Origin: Mercurialis annua
Taxonomy: Eukaryota; Streptophyta; Magnoliopsida; Malpighiales; Euphorbiaceae
DNA: 64,000 nt
NCBI RefSeq assembly: GCF_937616625.2
Contig: NC_065576.1
Location: 18,688,001 to 18,752,000, forward strand
Reading direction: 5' to 3'
The position numbers were made by a program, and so were the translations under genes. Shown piece after piece: positions 35,233-49,207 of the stretch; the first letter of the stretch is position 1, and each line of letters opens with the position of its first letter. A model generated the notes under the pieces. It was not told where the DNA came from. It did not search any database and saw only the letters and a list, made by a program, of their open reading frames with translations.

Positions 35233-35536
35233 AAATCACCACCTTTACACGAAATTGCAAAAATAACACGACCTTTAAAACGTGGCAATTCAGGGCACCA
35301 ACTTGCTTTTTTTTTTCAAAAACAACATGGACACATTTATAATGGAATTTTTGTTGACGTGGCATGACACGTGGCATTCCCATTGGGTGTCCAAGTCAGC
35401 AAAATTTTATCTAAAAACGTGTACATGTTGTTTTTGAAAAGAAATGAAAGGTGATGCCCTGAATTGACACGTTTTAAAAGTCGTGTTATTTTTGAAAATT
35501 TGTGTAAAGGTGGTGATTTTATATGTAATTAACCCT
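35233..35536. mobile_element. Foldback MITE, third family
   Basis: About 304 bp with long inverted repeats: AAAATCACCACCTTTACACG at the left pairs with the right end GTGTAAAGGTGGTGATTTT, and similarity continues inwards through AAATAACACGACCTTTAAAACG and TCAATTCAGGGCA. The right arm extends further (ATGTAATTAACCCTA) than the left, so the left tip is probably lost. No clear target duplication; the flanking satellite is slightly rearranged. Confidence 0.8.
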
Positions 35537-37894
35537 ATTTTGTAACGTTTGTAAACGTTTGGCTTAAATCGCTAAAAAGGTGAAACATTTGGATTTGTTT
35601 CATAACTTTTGTAAACGTTTGGCTTCAATCGCTAAAAAGGTGAAACATTTGGATTTGTTTCGTAACGTTTGTAAACGTATGGCATAAATCGCTAAAAAGG
35701 TGAAACGTTTGGATTTGTTTTGTAACGTTTGTAAACGTTTGGCTTAAATCGCTAAAATGGGGAAACGTTTGGATTTGTTTTGTAACGTTTGTAAACGTTT
35801 GGCTTAAATTTATAAAAAGATGAAATGTTTGGTTTTGTTTTGTAACGTTTGTAAACGTTTGGCTTCAATTGATAAAAAGGTGAAACGCTTGGTTTTGTTT
35901 CGTAACGTTTTTAAACGTTTGGCTTAAATTGCTAAAAAGGGGAAACGCTTGGATTTGTTTCATAATCTTTGTAAACAATTGGCTTAAATTGCTAAAAAGG
36001 AGAAACGTTTGGATTTGTTTCGTAATGTTTGTAAACGTTTGGCTTAAATTTTTAAAAAGGGGAAACGTTTGGATTAGTTTCTTAGCATTTATAAACGTTT
36101 GGCTTAAATTGCTAAAAAGGTGAAACGCTTGGATTTGTTTCGTAAAGTTTGTAAACGTTTGGCTTAAATTTCTAAAAAGGTGAAACACTTGGATTTGTTT
36201 CGTAACGTTTGTATACGTTTGGCTTAAATTACAAAAAGGTAGAAACGCTTGGATTTGTTTCGTAACGTTTGTAAACGTTTGGCTTAAATCACTAAAAAGG
36301 GGAAACGTTTGGATTTGTTTCGTAACATTTGTAAACGTTTGGCTTAAATTGCTAAAAAGGTGAAACATTTGGATTTGTTTCATAACCTTTGTAAACGTTT
36401 GGCTTAAATCACTAAAAAGGTTAAACGTTTGGATTTGTTTCGTAACGTTTGTAAATGTTTGGCTAAAATCGCCTAAAAGGTTAAACATTTGGATTTGATT
36501 TGTAACGTATGTAATCGTTTGGCTTCAATTGCTAAAAAGGTGAAACGTTTGGATTTTTTTTGTAACGTATGTAATCGTTCGGCTTAAATCACTAAAAAGG
36601 TGAAACGCTTGGATTTGTTTTCTAACGTTTGTAAACGTTTGGTATAAATTGCTAAATAGGTGAAACATTTGGATCTGTTTCATAACCTTTGTAAACATTT
36701 GTCTTAAATCGCTAAAAAGGTGAAAGATTTGGATTTATTTCGTAACTTTTGTAAACGTTTTGCTTAAATCGCTAAAAAGGTGAAATGTTTGGAATTGTTT
36801 CGTAACGTTTGTAAACGTTTGGCTTCAATCGCTAAAAAGGTGTAACGTTTGGATTTATTTTGTAACGTTTGTAAACGTTTGGCATAAATCGCTAAAAAGG
36901 TGAAATGTTTGATTTGTTTCGCAATGTTTTAAACATTCGGCTTAAATCGCTAAAATGGGGAAACGTTTGTATTTGTTTCGTAACGTTTGTAAACGTTTGG
37001 CTTAAATTGCTAAAAAGGTGAATTGCTTGGATTTGTTTCGTAACGTTTGTAAACGTTTGGCTTAAATTGCTAAAAAGGTAAAACGCTTGGTTTTGTTTCG
37101 TAACGTTTGTAAACGTTTGGCTTAAATTGCTAAAAAGATGAAACGCTTGGATTTGTTTTGTAACGTTTGTAAATGTTTGGCTTAAATCGCTAAAAAGGTG
37201 AAACGCTTGGATTTTTTCGTACAGTTTGTAAACGTTTGGCTTAAATAGCTAAAAAGGTGAAACGTTTGAATTTGTTTTGTAACGTTTGTAAACGTTTGTC
37301 ATAAATCGCTAAAAAGGTGAAATGTTTGATTCGTTTCGCAACGTTTTAGACCTTCGGCTTAAATCGCTAAAATTGCGAAACGTTTGGATTTATTTCATAA
37401 CGTTTGTAAACGTTTGGCTTAAATTGCTAAAAAGGTGAAATGCTTGGATTTGTTTCGTAACGTTTGTAAACGTTTGGCTTAAATCGCTAAAAATGTGAAA
37501 CGCTTTGATTTGTTTCGTAACGTTTGTAAACGTTTGGCTTAAATTTCTAAAAATGTGAAACGCTTGGATTTGTTTAGTAATATTTTTAAATGTTTGGCTT
37601 AAATTGCTAAAAAGGTGAAACGCTTGGATTTGTTTTGTAACGTTTGTAAACTTTTGGCTAAAATTGCTAAAAAGGTGAAACGCTTGGTTTTATTTCGTAA
37701 TGTTTGTAAAGGCTTGGCTGAAATCGGTTAAAAAGGTGAAACACTTGGATTTGTTTCATAACGTTTTAGACGTTTGGTTTTGTTTCGTAACGTTTTAAAC
37801 GTTTGGATTTGTTTCGTAATGTTTGTAAACTTTTGTCTTACATTACTAAAAAGATGAAACGCTTGGATTTGTTTCATAAAGTTTGTAAACGTTT
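35537..37894. repeat. 60-bp satellite array, block 7a
   Basis: Regular satellite with few indels. It holds the longest satellite-derived open frame (minus 35865-36488, 207 codons of a 20-residue repeat), which only reflects uninterrupted 60-bp phasing. It ends where the large-scale duplication begins. Confidence 0.95.
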
Positions 37895-40800
37895 GGCTTA
37901 AATTGCCAAAAACATGAAACGCTTTGATTTGTTTCCTAACATTTGTAAACGTTTGGCTTAAATTGCTAAAAAGGAGAAACATTTGGATTTGTTTCATAAC
38001 ATTTGTAAACGTTTGGCTTAAATCGCTAAAAAGGTGAAACGTTTGTAAACGTTTGGCTTTAATCGCTAAAAAGGTGACACGTTTGGATTTTTTTCGTAAC
38101 GTTTGTAAACGTTTCACTTCAATCGTTAAAAAGGGGAAACGTTTGGATATGTTTTATAACGTTTGTAAACGTTTGGCATAAATCGCTAAAAAGGTGAAAT
38201 GTTTGATTTGTTTCGTAACGTTTTAAACGTTAAGTTTAAATTGCTAAAATGGGGAAACATTTGGATTTGTTTCAAACGTTAGTAAACATTTGGTTTAAAT
38301 TTATAAAAAGGTGAAATGTTTGGTTTTGTTTGGTAACGTTTGTAAACGTTCGACTTACATCGCTAAAAAGGTGAAACGTTTGGATTTGTTTCGTAACGTT
38401 TGTAAACGTTTGGCTTAAATTATTAAAAAGGTGAAACGCTTGGATTTGTTACGTAACGTTTGTAAACGTTTGGCTTAAATTACTAAAAAGGTGAAACGCT
38501 TGGATTTGTTTCGCAACTTTTGTAAACGTTTGGCTTAAATCGCTAAAAGGGGGAAACGTTTGGATTTGTTTCGTAATGTTTGTAAACGTTTGGCTTATAT
38601 CGCTAAAAAGGCAAAACGTTTGGATTTGTTTCGTAACGTTTGTAAGCGTTTGGCTTAAACCGCTAAAAAAGGGAAACGTTTGGATTTGTTTCGAAGAGTT
38701 TGTAAACGTTTGGCTTTAATCGCTAAAAAGGTGAAACGTTTGGATTTGTTTTGTAACGTTTGTACACGTTAGGCTTAAATCGCTAAAAAGGTGAAACGTT
38801 TGGATTTGTTTCGTAACGTTTGTAAACGTTTGTCTTAAATTGCTAAAAAGGTGAAACGCTTGGATTTGTTTGGTAACGTTTGTAAACGTTTGACTTATAT
38901 TTCTAAAATGGTGAAATGCTTGGATTTGTTTCGTAACGTTTGTAAATGTTTGGCTTAAATTGCTAAAAAGGTGAAACACTTGGATTTGTTTCGTAACGAT
39001 TGTAAACGTTTGGCTTAAATTGTTAAAAAGTTGAAACATTGGGATTTGTTTCCTAACTTTTGTAGACGTTTGGCTTAAATTGCTAAAAAGGTGAAATATT
39101 TGGATTTGTTACTTTACGTTCGTAAACGTTTGGCTTAAATCGTTAAAACGGTGAAACATTTGGATTTGTTTCGTAACGTTTGTAAACGTTTGCCTTAAAT
39201 CGCTAAAAAGGGGAAACGTTTGGATTTGTTTCGTAGCTTCTCTAAACGTTTGGCTGAAATCGATAAAATGGGAAACATTTGGATTTGTATTGTAACGTTT
39301 GTAAACGTTTGGCTTAAATCGCTAAAAGGTGAAACGTGTAGATTTGTTTTGTAAACGTTTCGCTTAAATCGCTAAAATGGGGAAACATTTGGATTTGTTT
39401 CGTAACGTTTGTAAACATTTGGATTTATTTTGTATCGGTTTTCTATCGTAACATTTGTAAACGTTTGGCTTAAATTGCTAAAAATGTGAAAAGTTTGTTT
39501 TTGTTCCATAATGTTTGTAAGCGTTAGGATTTGTATCGTAACATTTGTAAACTTTTGGCTTAAATCGGTAAAAAAGTGAAATGTTTGAATTTGCTTCATA
39601 ACGTTTGTAAACGTTTTGCTTATATCACTAAAATGGGGAAAGGTTTGGATTTGTTTCGTAACGATTGTAAACGTTTGGATTTGTTTTGTAACGTTTTCAA
39701 ACGTTTGGTTTAAATTGCTTTAAGGTTTATTAATGTTTGGCATAAATCGCTCAAATGGGGAAACGTTTGGATTTGTTTCGTAACGTTTGTAGACGTTTCG
39801 CTTCAATCTCTAAAAAGGGGAAACGTTTGGATTGTTTTGTAACTTTTGTAAACGTTTGGCTTATATTTGTTAAAATGTGAAACGTTTGGATTTATTTTAT
39901 AATGTTTTAAAGATTTGGCTTAAATCTTTAAAAAGGTTAAACGTTTGGTTTTGTTTCGTAACGTTTGTAAACGTTTGTCTTAAATCGCTAAAAGGTGAAA
40001 CGTTTGGATATGTTACGTAACGCTTGTAAACGTTTGTCTTAAATTGCTAAAAAGGTGAAACGCTTGGATTTGTTTCGTAACTTTTGTAAACATTTGGCTT
40101 AAATCGCAAAATGTGAAACGCTTGAATTTATTTCGTAACGTTTGTAAACGTTTGGCTTAAATAGCTAAAAATGTGAAACGTTTGGTTTTGTTTCGTAACA
40201 TTTTAAACGTTTGGATTTGTTTCTTAATGTTTGTAAACGTTTGGCTTAAATCGTTAAAAAGGTGAAAAGTTTGGATTTGTTTCGTAACGTGTGTAAACGT
40301 TTGGCTTAAATCGCTAAAAAGGTGAAACGTTTGGATTTGTATCGTAACGTTTGTAAACGTTTGGCTTAAATCGCTAAAATGGGGAAATGCTTGGATTTGT
40401 TTCGTAACGTTTGTAAACGTTTGGCTTAAATCGCTAAAAAGGTGAAACGTTTGGATTTATTTCGTAATGTTTGTAAATGTTTTACTTAAATTACTAAAAA
40501 GACAAAACGTTTAGATATGTTTCGTAAAGTTTGTAAACGTTTGTCTTCAATCACTAAAAATTTGTAAATGTTTGGCTTAAATCACTAAAATGATGAAACG
40601 TCTGGATTTGTTTCGTAACGTTTGCAAACGTTTGGCTTAAATTGCTAAAAAGGTGAAACACTTCGATTTGTTTCGTAACATTTGTAAACGTTTGGCTTTG
40701 TTTCGTAACATTTGTAAACGTTTGGCTTCAATCGCTAAAAGGTGAAACGTTTGGATTTGTTTCGTACTGTTTGTAAACGTTTGGCTTAAATTGCTAAAAA

Positions 40801-42430
40801 AATGAAATTCTTGGATTTATTTCGTAACATTTGTAAACGTTTGGCTTAAAATGCTAAAAAGGTGAAACGCTTGGATTTGTTTCGTAATGTTTGTAAACGT
40901 TTGGCTTCAATTGCTAAAAAGTTGAAACATTTGGATTTATTTTATAACATTTGTAAACATTTGGCTTAAATTTGTAAAAAGAGAAAATGTTTGGATTCTT
41001 TTCTTAACGTTTTAAACGTTTGACTTAAATCGCTAAAATGGGGAAACTTTTGGATTTGTTTTGTAACATTTGTAAATGTTTGGCTTAAATTGCTAAAAAG
41101 AAAAAAAGCTTAGATTTGTTTCGTAACGTTTGTAAACGTTTGGCTTTGTTACGTTAACGTTTGTAAATATTTGGCTTAAATTGCTAAAAATGTGAAACGT
41201 TTGGAATTTTTTTGTAACGTTTTAAACGTTTGGTTTTGTTTCGTATTGTTTCTAAAAGTTTGGCTTAAATCGCTTAAAAGGTGAAACGCTTGGATTTATT
41301 TTGTAATGTTTGTCAACGTTTGGCTTAAATCGCTAAACTGGGAAAACGTTTTTTTTTGTTTTGTAACGTTTGTAAACGTTTGGCTTAAATAGCTAAAAAT
41401 GTGAAACGTTTGGATTTGTTTCGTAACATTTGGCTTAAATTGCTAAAACAGTGAAACGCTTGGATTTGTTTCGTAACGTTTTAAACGTTTGGCTTAAATC
41501 TCTAAAAAGTCGAAACGTTTGTTTTTGTTCGGTAACGTTTGTAAACGTTTGACTTACATTGCTAAAGAGGTAAAACGTTTGGTTCAATTCAAATTATTTG
41601 GCTTAAATCGCTAAAATGGGAAAACGTTTGGATTTGTTTCGTAACGTTTGTAAAAGTTTGGCTTAAATTGCTAAAAAGGTGTAACGTTTGGATTTGTTTC
41701 GTAACATTTGTAAACGTTTGGCTTAAATCGCTAAAAAGGTGAAATATTTGGATTTGTTTCGTAATGTTTTAAACGTTTGGCTTAAATCGCTAAAATGGGG
41801 AAACATTTGGATTTGTTTCGTAACGTTTGTAAACGTTTGAGTTAAATTGCTAAAAAGGTGAAACATTTGGATTTGTTTCGTAACGTTTGTAAATGTTTGG
41901 CTTATATTGTTAAAAAGGTGAAACACTTGGATTTGTATCATAACGTTTGTAAACGTTTCGCTTAAATCGATAAAAAGGTGAAACATTTGGATTTGTTTCG
42001 TAATGTTTGTATATGTTTGGCTTCAATCGCAAAAAAGGGGAAACGTTTGGATTTGTTTCACAACATTTGTAAACGTTTGGCTTCAATCGCTAAAAAGGTG
42101 AAACATTTGGATTTGTTTCGTAATGTTTGTAAACGTTTGGCTTAAACTGCTAAAAATGCGAAACGTTTCGATTTATTTCGTAAAGTTTTCAAGATTTGGC
42201 TTAAATAGCTAAAAAAGTTAAAGGTTTGGATTTGTTCCGTAACATTTGTAAACGTTTGGCTTTAATCGCTAAAAAGGTGAGACGTTTGGATTTGTTTTGT
42301 AACGTTTGTAAACGTTTGGCTTAAATTTCTAAAAATGTGAAAAGTTTGGATTTATTTCGTAACTTTTGTAAACGTTTGGCTTAAATCGCTAAAAAGGTGA
42401 AATTTTGAATATGTTTCGTAATGTTTGTAA
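37895..42430. repeat. Satellite higher-order block A (copy 1)
   Basis: About 4.5 kb of satellite whose variant order is repeated almost base for base at about 49208-53745 (offset 11314-11316 bp). Markers are the irregular unit with TTTGTATCGGTTTTCTATCG near 39435-39450 and TTTAAGGTTTATTAATG near 39720-39735. Each recurs at the expected distance. Confidence 0.9.
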
Positions 42431-45400
42431 ACGTTTTGCTTAAATTGTTAAAAAGGGGAAACGCTTGGATTAGTTTCGTAACTTTTGCAAACGTTTGGCT
42501 TAGATCGTTAAAAAGATGAAACGCTTGGATTTGTTTCGTAACGTTTGTAAATGTTTGGCTTAAAACGCTAAAAATATGAAACGCTTGGTTTTGTTCCGTA
42601 ACGTTTGTAAATGTTTTACTTAATTCGCTAAAAATGTGATACTCTTGGATTTCTTTTGTAACGTTTTAAACGTTTGGATTTGTTACTTTACGTTTGTACA
42701 CGTTTGATTTAAATCGTTAAAAAGGTGAAACGTTTGGATTTATTTCGTAACGTTTGTAAACGTTTGACTTAAATCGCTAAAAAGGTGAAACATTTGGATT
42801 TGTTTCATAACTTCTGTAAACGTTTGGCTTAAATCGCTAAAATGGGGACACGTTTGGATTTGTTTCGTAATGTTTGTAAAAATTTAGCTTAAATCGCTAA
42901 GAAGGCGAAACGTTTGGATTTCTTTTTTAACGTTTGTAAACGTTTGGCTTAAATTGCTAAAAATGGTGAAACGTTTGGATTTGTTTCGTAATGTTTGTAA
43001 ACGTTTGGCTTCAATCACTAAAAATTTGTAAACGTTCTTCTTAAATCACTAAAAAGATGAAACGTTTGGATTTGTTTTGTAACGTTTGTAAACGTTTAGC
43101 TTAAATTGCTAAAAATATGAAACACTTGGAATTGTTTCGTAACGTTTGTAAACGTTTGGCGTTGTCTCGTAACGTTTGTAAACGTTTGGCTTTAATCGCT
43201 AAAAATGTGAAACGTTAGGATTTGTTTGGTAACGTTTGTTAACGTTTGGCTTAAATTGCTAAAAAGGTAAAACGCTTGGATTTGTTTCCTAACGTTTGTA
43301 ATCGTTTGGCTTAAAATGCTAAAAAGGTGAAACGCTTGGGTTTGTTTCATAATGTTTGTAAATGTTTGGCTTAAATTGCAAAAAAGGTGAAATGTTTGGA
43401 TTTGTTTCGTAACTGTTGTAAACTTTTGGCATAAATTTCAAAAAAGGGAAAACATTTGGATTCTTTTCGTAACGTTTTAAATGTTTGGCTTAAATCGCTA
43501 AAATGGGGAAACTTTTGGATTTGTTTTGTAACGTTTGTAAACGTTTGGCTTAAATTTCTAAAAAGGGGAAACGTTTAGATTTGTTTCGTAACATTTGTAA
43601 ACGTTTGGCTTCAATCGCTAGTAAGGCGAAACGTTTGGATTTGTTTTGTAACATTTGCAAACGTTTGGCTTGAATCGCTAAAAAGGTGAAACGTTTGGAT
43701 TTGTTTCGTAACGTTTTAAACGTTTGACTTAAATCACTAAAATGGGGAAACATTTGAATTTGTTTCATAACGTTTGACTTAAATCGCTAAAAAGGTGAAA
43801 CGTTTGGATTTGTTTTGTAACGTTTGTAAATGTTAGGCTTATATTGTTAAAAAGGTAAAACGCTTGGATTTGTTTTGTAATGTTTGTAAACATTTCTCTT
43901 AAATCGATAAAAAGGCGAAACGTTTGGATTTGTTTCGTAATGCTTGTATATGTTTGGCTTCAATCGCAAAAAGGGGAAACGTTTGGATTTGTTCGTAACG
44001 TTTGCAAACGTTTGGCCTAAATCGCTAAAATGGGGAAACGTTTGGATTTGTTTCGTAACGTTTGTATACGTTTGGCTTAAATCGTTAAAAATGTGAAATG
44101 TTTGGTTTTGTCTCATAACGTTTTAAACGTTTGGATTTGTTTCTTAATGTTTGCAAACGTTCGGCTTAAATTGTTAAAAAGTTGAAACGTTTGGATTTTT
44201 TTCGTAACGTCTGTAAACATTTGGCTTAAATCGCTAAAAAGGTGAAACGTTTCAATTTGCTTCGTAACGTCTGTAAACGTTTGGCTTAAATCGCTAAAAT
44301 GGGGAAATGTTTGGATTTGTTTCGTAACATTTGTAAACGTTTGGTTAAAATCGCTAAAAAGGTGAAACGTTTGGATTTATTTCGTAATGTTTGTAAACGT
44401 TTCACTTAAATTACTAATACGGTGAAACGTTTGGATTTGTTTCATAAAGTTTGTAAACATTTGTCTTCAATCACTAAAACATTGTAAAAGTTTGGCTTAA
44501 ATCACAATAAAGGCGAAATGTTGGGATTTGTTTCGTAACGTTTGTAAACGTTTGACTTAAATCGCAAAAAAGGTGAAATGCTTGGATTTGTTTCATAACG
44601 TTTGTAAACGTTTGGCTTAAATCTCTAAAAATGGGAAACCTTTGGTTTTGTTTCATAACGTTTTAAACGTTTGGATTTGTTTCTTAATGTTTGTAACCAT
44701 TTCGCTTAAATCGTTAAAAAGGTGAAACGTTTGGATTTGTTTCGTAACATAAGTAAACGTTTGGCTTAAATCGCTAAAAAGGTGAAACGTTTGGATTTTC
44801 TTCGTAACGTTTGTAAACGTTTGGTTTAAATCGCTAAAATGGGAAATGTTTGGATTTGTTTCGTAAAGTTTGTAAACGTTTGGTTTAAATCGTTAAAAAG
44901 GTGAAACGTTTGGATATATTTCGTAATGTTTGTAAACGTTTTACTTAAATTACTAACAAGGTGAAACGTTTTGATTTGTTTCATAAAGTTTGTAAATGTT
45001 TGTCTTCAATCACTAAAAATTTGTAAACGTTTGGCTTAAATCACTAAAAAGGCGAAACGTTTGGATTTGTTTCGTAACGTTTGTAAACGTTTGGCTTAAA
45101 TTGCTAAAAAGGAGAAACATTTGGATTTGTTTCATAACATTTGTAAACGTTTGGCTTAAATCGCTAAAAAGGTGAAACGTTTGTAAACGCTTGGATTTGT
45201 TTCGTAACGTTTGTAAATGTTTGGCTTAAATCACTAAAAATATGAAACGCTTGGTTCTATTCCGTAACATTTGTAAGTGTTTGACTTAAATCGCTAATAA
45301 TGTGATACTCTAGGATTTGTTTCGTAACGTTTTAAACGTTTGGATTTGTTACACTACGTTTGTAAACGTTTGGCTTAAATCGTTAAAAAGGGGAAACGTT

Positions 45401-45786
45401 TGGATTTGTTTCATAACGTTAGTAAACGTTTGCCTTAAATCGCTAAAAAGGTGAAATGTTTGGCTTAAATCGCTAAAATGGGGAAACGTTTGGATTTATT
45501 TCGTAATGTTTGTAAACGTTTGGCTGAAATCACTAAAAAGGCGAAACGTTTGGATTTCTTTCGTAACGTTTGTTAACGTTTGGCTTAAATTGCTAAAAAG
45601 GTGAAACATTTGGATTTGTTTCGTAATGTTTTTAAACGTTTGGCTTAAATCACTAAAAATTTGTAAACCTTCGTCTTAAATCACTAAAAAGGTGAAACGT
45701 TAGGATTTCTTTCGTAACGTTTGTAAACGTTTAGCTTAAATTGCTAAAAAGGTGAAACACTTGGATTTTTTTCGTAACGTTTGTAA
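42431..45786. repeat. Satellite higher-order block B (copy 1)
   Basis: A 3356-bp segment starting TTTTGCTTAAATTGTT that is directly followed by a second copy. The satellite-derived open frames at 43550-43768, 43847-44116 and 44474-44656 reappear exactly 3356 bp and about 11316 bp further on. Confidence 0.92.
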
Positions 45787-48700
45787 ACGTTTTGCTTAAA
45801 TTGTTAAAAAGGGGAAACGCTTGGATTAGTTTCGTAACTTTTGCAAACGTTTGGCTTAGATCGTTAAAAAGATGAAACGCTTGGATTTGTTTCGTAACGT
45901 TTGTAAATGTTTGGCTTAAAACGCTAAAAATATGAAACGCTTGGTTTTGTTCCGTAACGTTTGTAAATGTTTTACTTAATTCGCTAAAAATGTGATACTC
46001 TTGGATTTCTTTTGTAACGTTTTAAACGTTTGGATTTGTTACTTTACGTTTGTACACGTTTGATTTAAATCGTTAAAAAGGTGAAACGTTTGGATTTGTT
46101 TCGTAACGTTTGTAAACGTTTGACTTAAATCGCTAAAAAGGTGAAACATTTGGATTTGTTTCATAACTTCTGTAAACGTTTGGCTTAAATCGCTAAAATG
46201 GGGACACGTTTGGATTTGTTTCGTAATGTTTGTAAAAATTTAGCTTAAATCGCTAAGAAGGCGAAACGTTTGGATTTCTTTTTTAACGTTTGTAAACGTT
46301 TGGCTTAAATTGCTAAAAATGGTGAAACGTTTGGATTTGTTTCGTAATGTTTGTAAACGTTTGGCTTCAATCACTAAAAATTTGTAAACGTTCTTCTTAA
46401 ATCACTAAAAAGAAGAAACGTTTGGATTTGTTTTGCAACGTTTGTAAACGTTTAGCTTAAATTGCTAAAAATATGAAACACTTGGAATTGTTTCGTAACG
46501 TTTGTAAACGTTTGGCGTTGTCTCGTAACGTTTGTAAACGTTTGGCTTTAATCGCTAAAAATGTGAAACGTTAGGATTTGTTTGGTAACGTTTGTTAACG
46601 TTTGGCTTAAATTGCTAAAAAGGTAAAACGCTTGGATTTGTTTCCTAACGTTTGTAATCGTTTGGCTTAAAATGCTAAAAAGGTGAAACGCTTGGGTTTG
46701 TTTCATAATGTTTGTAAATGTTTGGCTTAAATTGCAAAAAAGGTGAAATGTTTGGATTTGTTTCGTAACTGTTGTAAACTTTTGGTATAAATTTCAAAAA
46801 AGGGAAAACATTTGGATTCTTTTCGTAACGTTTTAAATGTTTGGCTTAAATCGCTAAAATGGGGAAACTTTTGGATTTGTTTTGTAACGTTTGTAAATGT
46901 TTGGCTTAAATTTCTAAAAAGGGGAAACGTTTAGATTTGTTTCGTAACATTTGTAAACGTTTGGCTTCAATCGCTAGTAAGGCGAAACGTTTGGATTTGT
47001 TTTGTAACATTTGCAAACGTTTGGCTTGAATCGCTAAAAAGGTGAAACGTTTGGATTTGTTTCGTAACGTTTTAAACGTTTGACTTAAATCACTAAAATG
47101 GGGAAACATTTGAATTTGTTTCATAACGTTTGACTTAAATCGCTAAAAAGGTGAAACGTTTGGATTTGTTTTGTAACGTTTGTAAATGTTAGGCTTATAT
47201 TGTTAAAAAGGTAAAACGCTTGGATTTGATTTGTAATGTTTGTAAACATTTCTCTTAAATCGATAAAAAGGCGAAACGTTTGGATTTGTTTCGTAATGCT
47301 TGTATATGTTTGGCTTCAATCGCAAAAAGGGGAAACGTTTGGATTTGTTCGTAACGTTTGCAAACGTTTGGCCTAAATCGCTAAAATGGGGAAACGTTTG
47401 GATTTGTTTCGTAACGTTTGTATACGTTTGGCTTAAATCGTTAAAAATGTGAAACGTTTGGTTTTGTCTCATAACGTTTTAAACGTTTGGATTTGTTTCT
47501 TAATGTTTGCAAACGTTCGGCTTAAATTGTTAAAAAGTTGAAACGTTTGGATTTTTTTCGTAACGTCTGTAAACATTTGGCTTAAATCGCTAAAAAGGTG
47601 AAACGTTTCAATTTGCTTCGTAACGTCTGTAAACGTTTGGCTTAAATCGCTAAAATGGGGAAATGTTTGGATTTGTTTCGTAACATTTGTAAACGTTTGG
47701 TTAAAATCGCTAAAAAGGTGAAACGTTTGGATTTATTTCGTAATGTTTGTAAACGTTTCACTTAAATTACTAATACGGTGAAACGTTTGGATTTGTTTCA
47801 TAAAGTTTGTAAACATTTGTCTTCAATCACTAAAACATTGTAAAAGTTTGGCTTAAATCACAATAAAGGCGAAATGTTGGGATTTGTTTCGTAACGTTTG
47901 TAAACGTTTGACTTAAATCGCAAAAAAGGTGAAATGCTTGGATTTGTTTCATAACGTTTGTAAACGTTTGGCTTAAATCTCTAAAAATGGGAAACCTTTG
48001 GTTTTGTTTCATAACGTTTTAAACGTTTGGATTTGTTTCTTAATGTTTGTAACCATTTCGCGTAAATCGTTAAAAAGGTGAAACGTTTGGATTTGTTTCG
48101 TAACATAAGTAAACGTTTGGCTTAAATCGCTAAAAAGGTGAAACGTTTGGATTTTCTTCGTAACGTTTGTAAACGTTTGGTTTAAATCGCTAAAATGGGA
48201 AATGTTTGGATTTGTTTCGTAAAGTTTGTAAACGTTTGGTTTAAATCGTTAAAAAGGTGAAACGTTTGGATATATTTCGTAATGTTTGTAAACGTTTTAC
48301 TTAAATTACTAACAAGGTGAAACGTTTTGATTTGTTTCATAATGTTTGTAAATGTTTGTCTTCAATCACTAAAAATTTGTAAACGTTTGGCTTAAATCAC
48401 TAAAAAGGCGAAACGTTTGGATTTGTTTCGTAACATTTGTAAACGTTTGGCTTAAATTGCTAAAAAGGAGAAACATTTGGATTTGTTTCATAACATTTGT
48501 AAACGTTTGGCTTAAATCGCTAAAAAGGTGAAACGTTTGTAAACGCTTGGATTTGTTTCGTAACGTTTGTAAATGTTTGGCTTAAATCACTAAAAATATG
48601 AAACGCTTGGTTCTATTCCGTAACATTTGTAAGTGTTTGACTTAAATCGCTAAAAATGTGATACTCTAGGATTTGTTTCGTAACGTTTTAAACGTTTGGA

Positions 48701-49207
48701 TTTGTTACACTACGTTTGTAAACGTTTGGCTTAAATCGTTAAAAAGGGGAAACGTTTGGATTTGTTTCATAACGTTAGTAAACGTTTGCCTTAAATCGCT
48801 AAAAAGGTGAAATGTTTGGCTTAAATCGCTAAAATGGGGAAACGTTTGGATTTATTTCGTAATGTTTGTAAACGTTTGGCTGAAATCACTAAAAAGGCGA
48901 AACGTTTGGATTTCTTTCGTAACGTTTGTTAACGTTTGGCTTAAATTGCTAAAAAGGTGAAACATTTGGATTTGTTTCGTAATGTTTTTAAACGTTTGGC
49001 TTAAATCACTAAAAATTTGTAAACCTTCGTCTTAAATCACTAAAAAGGTGAAACGTTAGGATTTGTTTCGTAACGTTTGTAAACGTTTAGCTTAAATTGC
49101 TAAAAAGGTGAAACACTTGGATTTTTTTCGTATCGTTTGTAAACGTTTAGCTTAAATCGCTAAAAAGGTGAAACGTTTGGATTTATTTCGTAATGTTTGT
49201 AAATGTT
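45787..49207. repeat. Satellite higher-order block B (copy 2)
   Basis: Tandem copy of block B. It continues about 65-70 bp past the point where copy 1 ends, sharing that extension with copy 3. The 72-codon satellite frame at 46906-47124 translates identically to those at 43550 and 54866, so divergence between copies is very low. Confidence 0.92.
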
